Shown in pieces: positions 6,906 through 12,294 of a stretch of DNA of 12,294 bases; within the stretch, counting starts at the first letter, position 1; the number at the start of each line of letters is the position of its first letter. The notes under the pieces are model-generated. The model did no database searches. It was not told the origin of the DNA and was given only the letters and a program-made list of their open reading frames with translations. Source of the stretch: JBBRMQ01 sp038230775 (GTDB lineage Bacteria; Acidobacteriota; Thermoanaerobaculia; Gp7-AA8); contig JBBRMQ010000124.1 in NCBI GenBank assembly GCA_038230775.1, forward strand, positions 1-12,294, in the 5' to 3' direction. Position numbers and translations under genes: made by a program.

Positions 6906-6998
6906 AAGCCGGGCGATTCCACGTTCCGGCTCGATGTCGTCGACACAGTCACGAAACAGTCCTGCACGGTGGAGCAAAAATTCAGAATCGTCGGTTAA
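6906..6998 (+). pseudogene. Remnant of a second GWxTD-domain gene (last 30 codons plus stop)
   Basis: Translating 6906-6998 gives 30 residues and TAA that match the C-terminus of the intact gene at 8455-8547: by hand, 23 of 30 residues are identical and 70 of 93 bases match, with no gaps. Shared segments include KPGD, VDTVTKQS and TVEQKF..IVG. Twelve codons, including the stop, differ only silently, so the copy evolved as coding sequence before it was truncated. Homology stops just after the TAG of the small gene; the remnant is in the same frame as that gene and has no start of its own. It ends 25 bases before the ATG of the intact gene. Best read as what is left of a tandem paralogue after a deletion. 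Confidence 0.9.
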
Positions 6999-7023
6999 GG
7001 TTCCCGTCGATTTGGGGGATGCC

Positions 7024-8547
7024 ATGAAGACTCGCAACATTCTGATGATGATCGCGGTGCTGGCCTGCACGACGACCGCGTCCTACGGCGCGCTGTCCGC
7101 CGGAAAAACTGCGTGGGCAAAGGGGCCGGTACAGTTTCTGATGACGAAAGAGGAAGTCGCCGCCTGGAACAAACTGCAGACCGATGCGCAGGCGGATGAG
7201 TTCATCGCCCTCTTCTGGGCGCGGCGCGATCCGACGCCCGCCACTCCGCGCAACGAGTTCCACGAGGACTTCGACTTGCGCGTCGCGGCGGCGGACACGA
7301 ATTTCAGTACGAAATCGGTTGTCGGCTCGCTCTCCGATCGCGGAAAGATCCTGATTCTCTTTGGCGCTCCGACACGAGCGGTGCGCTCCGGCGGCGGCGG
7401 CTCCGTGTCAAAGCCCTCGACTCCCGCGGGCACGTTCGCATCGCGCACGACCGATACCGAGGCGGCCGATACGGCGGACATGGCAAAGCTGCTGTGGACT
7501 TACGAAGGCGAGAACGCGCCCAGGATGTTCGGCGCGCCGCGCGTGGAGTTCCGGTTCATGGACAAGTTCAACGACCGCAACATGCGGCTCGAGACGCCGA
7601 CGATCGACCTGCCGGGCGCGGAACAGCGCGTAATCATGGCCGCGATCACGCAGCCGAATCTCACCCAGGCGCCCACAATCCAGACCACCACGGCGCCGAT
7701 GGCGCAGGTGCCAGCGTCGACCACCGCCTTCAAGACTCCCGCGCTGGAGACCGCCTTTGCCGACGCGAAGGCCGGCAAGATCCCGAGCAAGGGATCCTCG
7801 CTCACGTACGCGGAGTTCATGTCGCCCGCCGGCGACTACTACGTTCCGATCGGCCTCTATGTGCCCGCGTCCGCCGGTCTGGCAGCGGATGCGGCCGACA
7901 CGTTCTTCGGCGTGATCGAAGATTCGACCGGCAAGCGGGTTGAGGTATTCGAGCAGCCGGCCAAGGGCACGCTCTCGAAGAGCAACTATTTCTACGACTA
8001 CACCGCCACCCTCCCCAGCGGCACCTACACCGCCACCCTCGGCTTGGCCAAAGCGGGGGTGCCCGTGGTGGTCACGAGCGGTGCCCTGACGACGAGCGCC
8101 ATTGCGAAGACCGCTTCCGGCACTTCGAAGCTGGTGCTCTCGGACATCATCGAGACGATCGAAGCGGCGCCTGTGAAGTCTCCGTTCGCGTTCGGCAAGC
8201 TGAAGATTGTTCCGCGCGCTGCATTCACGAACAAGGACGAGCTCGGCTATTTCGTCGAGGTCCATAACCCCGGTGTCGATCCCACGACGAATCTGCCGAA
8301 GATCCAGGCTAAAATCGACCTCATCCGCCCGTCCGGACCTCCGATCAGCGCGCCGCTCTCGGACGTGGCGGCGCTACCCCTCTCAGGCGCTCCCGGACCG
8401 GGCGAATACGCCGTGATCAGCGGCATTCCGCTGGATGCCCTGACGACTCCTTTGAAGCCGGGCGATTACACGCTTCGTGTCAAACTGGTGGACACGGTGA
8501 CCAAGCAGTCGTACACCGTGGAGCAAAAGTTCAAGATTGTGGGTTGA
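7024..8547 (+). CDS. GWxTD-domain exported protein
   Basis: 507 residues from the ATG at 7024, chosen because GGGGGA (7014-7019) precedes it and it opens a signal peptide (MKTRN, hydrophobic 6-19); an upstream ATG at 6934 would add 30 non-signal residues. VLAC at 12-15 could act as a weak lipobox, otherwise cleavage is probably near ASYG-A. The GWxTD domain (about 33-120) shows FLMTKEEVAAWNKL, FIALFWARRDPTPATPRNEF (60-79), an Arg-Val segment and DRGKILILFGAP (105-116). The name-giving GWxTDRG reads GSLSDRG (101-107), so Trp and Thr are replaced. The rest (about 130-507) is Thr/Pro/Ala-rich and beta-looking. GWxTD proteins are common in Acidobacteriota and related phyla, and their function is unknown. 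A decayed paralogue lies directly upstream. Confidence 0.9.
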   Translation: MKTRNILMMIAVLACTTTASYGALSAGKTAWAKGPVQFLMTKEEVAAWNKLQTDAQADEFIALFWARRDPTPATPRNEFHEDFDLRVAAADTNFSTKSVVGSLSDRGKILILFGAPTRAVRSGGGGSVSKPSTPAGTFASRTTDTEAADTADMAKLLWTYEGENAPRMFGAPRVEFRFMDKFNDRNMRLETPTIDLPGAEQRVIMAAITQPNLTQAPTIQTTTAPMAQVPASTTAFKTPALETAFADAKAGKIPSKGSSLTYAEFMSPAGDYYVPIGLYVPASAGLAADAADTFFGVIEDSTGKRVEVFEQPAKGTLSKSNYFYDYTATLPSGTYTATLGLAKAGVPVVVTSGALTTSAIAKTASGTSKLVLSDIIETIEAAPVKSPFAFGKLKIVPRAAFTNKDELGYFVEVHNPGVDPTTNLPKIQAKIDLIRPSGPPISAPLSDVAALPLSGAPGPGEYAVISGIPLDALTTPLKPGDYTLRVKLVDTVTKQSYTVEQKFKIVG

Positions 8548-8563
8548 GAGGGAGGTCGCGAGT

Positions 8564-8620
8564 GCAGGTCGCTGGTCGCGAAAGCTTTTTCCGACCCCCG
8601 ACTAGCGACCCGCGACCTGC
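8564..8620. repeat. Inverted repeat in the GWxTD-ribBA gap
   Basis: Arm 8564-8579 (GCAGGTCGCTGGTCGC) pairs with 8605-8620 at 15 of 16 positions around a 25-base loop that contains AAAGCTTT (8581-8588) and a C-rich stretch. The arms contain repeated GGTCGC-like units, and an extra partial unit (GGAGGTCGCG, 8551-8560) lies upstream. There is no T-run after the stem, so a terminator role is doubtful. The 3' arm ends 6 bases before the ribBA ATG, where a Shine-Dalgarno would normally sit and none is seen. I see no RFN/FMN riboswitch in this 79-base gap. Confidence 0.8.
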
Positions 8621-8626
8621 CGATTT

Positions 8627-9829
8627 ATGCCATTCGCAACCATAGACGAGGCCGCCGAGCTCTATCGCAAGGGCGAACTCGTGATCATCGTCGATGACGA
8701 GGATCGCGAGAACGAGGGAGATCTCTGCCTGGCGGCCGAGAAGGTGACGCCGCAGGCGATCAACTTCATGGCCACGCATGGCCGCGGTCTTATCTGTCTG
8801 GCGATGACCGAGGAGCGGTGCAACGAGCTCGATCTGCCGCTGATGGTCGAGAACAACACCTCGAATTACCAGACCGCGTTCACGGTGTCGATCGAAGCGC
8901 GCGGTCGCGTGACGACCGGCATCTCGGTGTTCGATCGCGCGGAGACGATCCGTGCGGCGATCGATCCGAAAACAAAGCCGCACGATCTGCTACGCCCGGG
9001 GCATCTCTTTCCGCTGCGCGCACGCAAGGGCGGCGTGCTGAAGCGGGCGGGGCAGACGGAAGCATCGGTCGACCTCGCGGCGATCGCCGGCATGACACCG
9101 GCCGCCGTCATCTGCGAGATCATGAACGAAGACGGAACCATGGCGCGCCTGCCGGATCTGCGCGAGTTCGCCGTCAAGCACGGACTCAAGGTCATCTCCG
9201 TCGCGGACATCATTCAGTACCGGATGCAGCACGAGAAGCACGTGCACTCGCTGGCATCGCCGCGGCTGCCGACCCCGTACGGCGAGTTCCGGGTTCACGC
9301 GTACAAGAGCGACATCACCGGTGAAGAGCACGTCGCGCTCGTGATGGGAGAGATCGCCGAAGACGAGAGCGTGCTCGTGCGCGTGCACTCGTCCTGCCTC
9401 ACCGGCGACGTTTTTCACTCCAACCGGTGCGACTGCGGCGACCAGCTCGACCGCGCCTTCGAGCTGATCGCGAGAGAGAAGAGGGGCGTCGTGCTCTATC
9501 TGCTGCAGGAAGGGCGCGGCATCGGCCTGATCAACAAGCTCAAGGCGTACGAGCTGCAGGAGCAGGGTCACGACACGATCGAGGCGAACGCGAAACTCGG
9601 CTTTGCCCCCGACATCCGCGATTACGGCACGGGCTCGCAGATCCTCCGCGACCTCGGTGTCAGAAAAATCCGACTGATGACGAACAATCCGGCGAAGTAC
9701 GTCGCGATCGAGGGCTTCGGCCTGGAGATCGTGGAGCGCGTGCCGCTGGAGATCGCGCCGTCGGTCGACACGCAGAAGTACCTCGAAGCGAAGAAGAAAA
9801 AGCTCGGGCATCTGTTGGAGCTGGTGTAA
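8627..9829 (+). CDS. ribBA: Bifunctional 3,4-dihydroxy-2-butanone-4-phosphate synthase / GTP cyclohydrolase II
   Basis: Cytoplasmic enzyme that feeds both branches of riboflavin synthesis: the N-terminal RibB part converts ribulose 5-phosphate to 3,4-dihydroxy-2-butanone 4-phosphate and formate, and the C-terminal RibA part opens GTP to the diaminopyrimidine precursor. RibB (1 to about 203) shows the acidic metal site DDEDRENEGDL (23-33), HGRGLICL (51-58), FTVSIEARGRVTTGIS (85-100) with DR at 103-104, and RPGHLFPL (123-130). RibA (about 208-400) shows the zinc ligands C257, C268 and C270 in CLTGD and RCDCGD, and EGRGIGL (295-301). The 400 residues are the normal length and no catalytic landmark is missing, so both activities are expected. 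The start at 8627 fits homologues although no Shine-Dalgarno is visible. It stands alone here, with no other rib gene in the window. Confidence 0.98.
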   Translation: MPFATIDEAAELYRKGELVIIVDDEDRENEGDLCLAAEKVTPQAINFMATHGRGLICLAMTEERCNELDLPLMVENNTSNYQTAFTVSIEARGRVTTGISVFDRAETIRAAIDPKTKPHDLLRPGHLFPLRARKGGVLKRAGQTEASVDLAAIAGMTPAAVICEIMNEDGTMARLPDLREFAVKHGLKVISVADIIQYRMQHEKHVHSLASPRLPTPYGEFRVHAYKSDITGEEHVALVMGEIAEDESVLVRVHSSCLTGDVFHSNRCDCGDQLDRAFELIAREKRGVVLYLLQEGRGIGLINKLKAYELQEQGHDTIEANAKLGFAPDIRDYGTGSQILRDLGVRKIRLMTNNPAKYVAIEGFGLEIVERVPLEIAPSVDTQKYLEAKKKKLGHLLELV

Positions 9830-9832
9830 GTG

Positions 9833-9996
9833 AGGACTGAGGACTGGGGACTGAGGACTGAGGACGGTGGACTCAGGACTGAGGACTGGGGACTGAGGAC
9901 TGAGGCCCGCCCGGCCGAACAGCTACCTCCCCAACCTCCGGTCCTGGCTCAGTCCTCAGTCCTCAGTCCTCAGTCCTGGCCCAGTCCTCAGTCCTC
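9833..9996. repeat. GGACTGA heptamer array with inverted copy between ribBA and the TDO-like gene
   Basis: The left half consists of tandem GGACTGA units with GGACTGG variants; a 31-base block is repeated exactly at 9833-9863 and 9875-9905. The right half, about 9941-9996, is the same unit in reverse complement (TCAGTCC), tandemly repeated with CTGGCCCAG-type interruptions. The two halves can fold into a long hairpin around 9906-9940. The right arm runs directly into the ATG at 9997, so it occupies the ribosome-binding site of the next gene and no Shine-Dalgarno is present. A structural repeat is certain; function and mobility are not. Confidence 0.93.
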
Positions 9997-10701
9997 ATGA
10001 GCGCCCACACCGGACCCATCCTCGAAGGCCGCGGCGACACTGACTACGAGCGATACGTGCGCGTGCCGGAGTTGCTCGAGCTTCAGAAGCCGGTCGACCT
10101 GCTCGCGCATCCCGAGGAGCGGCTGTTCCAGACGACGCATCAGGCGGCGGAGCTGTGGCTGCATCACGTCGATTACGAAATCGATCGGACCGTGAAGTTG
10201 ATCGAGAGCGACGCTGCGCAGCCTGCGGCGGACCTGCTGCATCGCTGCCGGCTGATCCTCGACCTCTTGCGCGAGCAGATCATCATCCTGGAGACGATGG
10301 CCGCAGCCGACTATCACGTCATCCGCACGTCGTCGCTGGGCCGGGGAAGCGGAGGGGAGTCGCCGGGGTTCACGAAGCTCCTCAGCGCGGGAAAGCGGCT
10401 CTGGCCGCCGTTCGAGCAAATGCTGGCGCGGCATTCGCTCACGCTGCTCGAGATCGAGAGGACACCGGCGGATCACTACGACGTTTTTCGTCTGGTGCAA
10501 GCGATGATGGACTACGACGAAGCGTTTCTGAAATGGCGTTTCACACACATGCGGCTGGCGTTTCGAATTATCGGTTCGCAGGTGATGTCGCTCAAAGGCG
10601 TCCCCGCTGCGCAACTGGAGATGGGAACGAGAGAACCGCTTTTTCCGAGACTGTGGGATACGATCAGCGCCCTGACGTCGGAACACAAGCCCAGCTATTG
10701 A
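9997..10701 (+). CDS. Short tryptophan 2,3-dioxygenase-family haem protein
   Basis: 234 residues, cytoplasmic, related to tryptophan 2,3-dioxygenase (tryptophan to N-formylkynurenine, first step of the kynurenine route). Recognisable are FQTTHQAAELWL (44-55) with distal His48, the R110 region (YHVIRTSSLG) matching the substrate-carboxylate Arg of the family, GFTKLL, and LKWRFTHMRLAFRIIG (178-193) with proximal haem ligand His184. Bacterial members are usually about 270-300 residues; here the span from R110 to His184 is about 50 residues shorter than in the Xanthomonas enzyme as I remember it. The glycine-rich GTGGSSG loop with its substrate-binding Thr is replaced by SLKGVPAAQLEMG (198-210). 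Haem binding looks intact, but substrate choice may differ. No other kynurenine gene lies nearby. The start ATG directly follows a repeat array and lacks a Shine-Dalgarno, so the exact start is less certain. Confidence 0.85.
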   Translation: MSAHTGPILEGRGDTDYERYVRVPELLELQKPVDLLAHPEERLFQTTHQAAELWLHHVDYEIDRTVKLIESDAAQPAADLLHRCRLILDLLREQIIILETMAAADYHVIRTSSLGRGSGGESPGFTKLLSAGKRLWPPFEQMLARHSLTLLEIERTPADHYDVFRLVQAMMDYDEAFLKWRFTHMRLAFRIIGSQVMSLKGVPAAQLEMGTREPLFPRLWDTISALTSEHKPSY

Positions 10702-10906
10702 TCCGGTTTCGAAAAGGGCACGTTTGGTGTCCAACATACGGATATGTGTCGAAAAAACATTCGGTTGCATCTGTTACAAACTGTCTTGACGGTGCAAAAG
10801 TCGATCGGTATATTCGCTGGCCGTTGTTTTGAAAGGGCCGGTCACGTCCCCGAAACTCGCCTCTCGGATGCGGTGACGACCACGAATCTGGGGAGTTAGA
10901 CAATTC
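10702..10906 (+). promoter_or_regulatory. 205-base gap upstream of the TPR-tonB pair
   Basis: This is noticeably more AT-rich than its surroundings. It contains a small inverted repeat, ACATA-CGGA-TATGT (10734-10747), about 40 bases before the promoter -35, a possible but unproven operator. GGGGAG at 10890-10895 is the probable Shine-Dalgarno for the gene at 10907, with a slightly long spacing of 11 bases. I see no intrinsic terminator for the preceding gene. Confidence 0.5.
10786..10814 (+). promoter_or_regulatory. Sigma-70-type promoter for the TPR lipoprotein/tonB operon
   Basis: TTGACG (-35, 10786-10791) and TATATT (-10, 10809-10814) are separated by exactly 17 bases, each one or two mismatches from consensus, in locally AT-rich DNA. 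Transcription would start near 10821 and leave a leader of about 86 bases before the ATG at 10907. It is the best housekeeping-type promoter in the window. Confidence 0.75.
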
Positions 10907-11740
10907 ATGAAAAAGTTCTCGTGCCTGGTAGGGGCACTCACGCTTTCCGTCTTTGCGCTCGGCTGCGAAAAGATTCGCGCCCGCAGCGAGATCAAAGAGG
11001 CGAACAACGCATACCAGCGCGAGGAGTACGCCGCCGCGCTGCAGCACTACAGTCTGGCGAAGAAGATCGATCCGAGCTTCCCGGAGCTCGAGCGCATGAT
11101 CGGCTACTCCCACATCGGCCTTTACGTGCCGGAAGAGAAGTCGCCGAAGAACGAGGCGCATGCCGATGCGGCGATCAACTCTCTTTCGGCGTATCTCCGG
11201 AAGAAGCCGGAAGACCGGATCGCGCGCGACGCGCTCATCAACATGTACCTCAACGCGAATCGCACGTCGCAGGCGATTCAGTACTTCGTCGATTACCTCA
11301 AAGAGCATCCGGCCGATCTCGAGGCGGTGAAGTCGGTCGCCACGCTGTACGCGAAGCAGGGCGATTTCAACCAGTCGCTGCAGTGGTACGAGAAGATCAC
11401 GCTGCTCGACTCCAAGAACCCGGAATCGTTCTACATCTACGGCGTCGTCTGCTACGAGAAGGTGGCGAAGAATGCGCCGGCGGATGACAACGAGAAGCTG
11501 GCGATCATCGAGAAGGGGAAGGGAGCGCTGCAGCACGCCATCGACATGCGCACCGACTACTTCGAGGCCATGGCCTACCTGAACCTTCTGTGGCGTCAGC
11601 AGGCGATCGTCGACGCCAAGACCGATCCGGTGAAGGGTCAGGCCGATGTGGCGCAGGCCGACATCCTCAAGAACAGGGCTGTAGAGATCATCCGGGCCAG
11701 GAAGGCAGCTGCCGCAGGCGGCGCTGCAAAGAAGAGTTAA
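10907..11740 (+). CDS. TPR-repeat lipoprotein preceding tonB
   Basis: 277 residues with a lipoprotein signal: MKKFS, a hydrophobic core and the lipobox ALGC with C20, so anchored in a membrane and facing the periplasm. Helix pairs typical of tetratricopeptide repeats follow: AYQREEYAAALQHYSLAKKIDP (about 35-56), a pair around AINSLSAYLRKKPE, ANRTSQAIQYFVDYLKEHP, AVKSVATLYAKQGDFNQSLQWYEKITLLD, and GALQHAIDMRTDYFEAMAYLNLL. The C-terminus is Ala/Lys-rich. TPRs bind partner proteins. The stop is two bases before the tonB ATG, so the two genes are almost certainly co-transcribed, and a role in assembling or energising an outer-membrane uptake or export system is inferred. The promoter at 10786-10814 and the GGGGAG site support this start. 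Confidence 0.9.
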   Translation: MKKFSCLVGALTLSVFALGCEKIRARSEIKEANNAYQREEYAAALQHYSLAKKIDPSFPELERMIGYSHIGLYVPEEKSPKNEAHADAAINSLSAYLRKKPEDRIARDALINMYLNANRTSQAIQYFVDYLKEHPADLEAVKSVATLYAKQGDFNQSLQWYEKITLLDSKNPESFYIYGVVCYEKVAKNAPADDNEKLAIIEKGKGALQHAIDMRTDYFEAMAYLNLLWRQQAIVDAKTDPVKGQADVAQADILKNRAVEIIRARKAAAAGGAAKKS

Positions 11741-11742
11741 GC

Positions 11743-12294
11743 ATGTTTGAAACGAGCGTCATCGAATCGAAGAAGCAGAAAGTCGGCATTCAGCGATATC
11801 TGACGCTGCCGGTGTCGGTCGGCCTTCACGTCATCGTCGTCCTCGCGGTGGTCATCGGTGCGATCTGGAACGTCGAATTCCCGACGAATTCGCCGGCACA
11901 GGTGGCGCAGTACTCGATGGCCGCGGCTCCGCCGCCGCCCCCGCCACCACCCCCGCCACCACCGAAAGCCGCCTCGGTTCAAGTGGTCAAGCCCGTCGAG
12001 ATTCCGAAGAACATTCAGGAAATGGCGCCGACGATGGTGCCGGAGAAAGTGCAGCCCACCGCCGCCCAGCCGTCGACCAACGCGGGCGTCGAAGGTGGTG
12101 TTGAAGGCGGCGTCGAGGGTGGCGTGGTCGGCGGTGTGGTCGGCGGCGTCGTCGGCGGCGTCATGACCGACACGGCCCCGAAAGTCGACACCAGCGCTCC
12201 GCTGCGCGTCGGCGGCGACGTCAAGGCTCCCACCGTTCTCAACCGCGTCGAGCCGGTCTATCCGGAAGTCGCGCGCAAGGCACGCATTTCCGGC
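11743..12294 (+). CDS. TonB-family energy transducer (partial, runs off right edge)
   Basis: 184 codons, open at the window end. TonB proteins span the inner membrane and carry energy from ExbB/ExbD to outer-membrane receptors. A short cytoplasmic N-terminus is followed by one membrane helix (about 23-42, with the H29 near its start that is typical of TonB), a run of twelve prolines (63-74), and a periplasmic linker with GVEG three times then GVVG three times (115-138). The beginning of the C-terminal domain follows, PTVLNRVEPVYPEVARKARISG (163-184), which matches the YPxxAR opening of TonB_C. The start ATG lies two bases after the stop of the TPR lipoprotein gene. exbB/exbD would be expected downstream, outside the window. 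The receptor served is unknown. Confidence 0.93.
   Translation, partial: MFETSVIESKKQKVGIQRYLTLPVSVGLHVIVVLAVVIGAIWNVEFPTNSPAQVAQYSMAAAPPPPPPPPPPPPKAASVQVVKPVEIPKNIQEMAPTMVPEKVQPTAAQPSTNAGVEGGVEGGVEGGVVGGVVGGVVGGVMTDTAPKVDTSAPLRVGGDVKAPTVLNRVEPVYPEVARKARISG
12085..12162 (+). repeat. 12-base coding repeat (Gly-Val) in tonB linker
   Basis: Six degenerate 12-base units encode GVEG three times then GVVG three times, ending in GV. The units differ mostly at third positions (for example GGCGTCGAAGGT and GGTGTTGAAGGC), so the protein repeat is kept while the DNA has diverged. In TonB this sits between the proline run and the folded C-terminal domain, where a flexible periplasm-spanning segment is needed. 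Confidence 0.85.

Noticed and set aside
7408..8265. 285-codon minus-strand frame opposite the GWxTD gene
   Set aside because: Antisense shadow: Arg/Gly-rich, no motif, and fully covered by the well-supported plus-strand gene.
8548..8626. FMN riboswitch upstream of ribBA
   Set aside because: The gap is only 79 bases, is dominated by an inverted repeat and shows none of the conserved RFN-element segments.
9833..9996. CRISPR array
   Set aside because: Units are 7 bases with no unique spacers, the array is inverted in its second half, and no cas gene is present.
10734..10747. Operator-like ACATA-CGGA-TATGT inverted repeat
   Set aside because: Only 5-base arms; such matches are expected by chance, so it is mentioned within the gap entry but not claimed as a binding site.
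10664..11536. 290-codon minus-strand frame opposite the TPR lipoprotein gene
   Set aside because: It overlaps the promoter and TPR gene; composition is typical of the antisense of a high-GC gene and no domain is recognisable.

Overview
The window is high-GC bacterial chromosome with no rRNA, tRNA, transposase, integrase or CRISPR array that I can see. A GWxTD-domain protein, a TonB protein with a proline run followed by Gly-Val repeats, a TPR lipoprotein in front of tonB, and a HEAT-repeat/HD-GYP pair together suggest an uncultured member of Acidobacteriota (possibly Thermoanaerobaculia or Vicinamibacteria). This placement is inferred from gene content and is only moderately secure.

Left half (1-6657), all on the minus strand, read right to left: a BMP-family substrate-binding lipoprotein (6657-5668), a HEAT-repeat protein (5592-3394), an HD-GYP-type protein (3397-2303), a double-domain ABC ATPase (2192-948) and an ABC permease that runs off the left edge (951 to <1). 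The HEAT/HD-GYP pair and the ATPase/permease pair each overlap by 4 bases. The BMP protein, ATPase and permease form a nucleoside/sugar-type ABC importer; the usual second permease is presumably just outside the window. Two proteins that share one N-terminal domain, one with a degenerate HD-GYP phosphodiesterase-like domain and one with HEAT repeats, sit inside this importer cluster. That is the most system-like arrangement in the window.

Right half (6708-12294), all on the plus strand: a 63-residue acidic protein, a 31-codon remnant of a second GWxTD gene, the intact GWxTD gene (7024-8547), ribBA of riboflavin synthesis (8627-9829), a short tryptophan 2,3-dioxygenase-like gene (9997-10701), then a good sigma-70-type promoter in front of a TPR lipoprotein gene (10907-11740) and a tonB-family gene (11743 to >12294). 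The last two are probably the start of a Ton energy-transduction operon.

The window also carries a set of palindromic repeats. There is a 52-base, nearly perfect palindrome inside the ABC ATPase coding region that reads through in frame. Three gaps between genes (5614-5667, 8564-8620, 9833-9996) hold inverted repeats, each built from a different short G-rich unit (8-mer GGAYGTTG, GGTCGC-like, 7-mer GGACTGA). Together with the decaying GWxTD copy, they show ongoing repeat-driven remodelling of gaps and of at least one coding sequence. No stretch longer than 300 bases lacks a gene.
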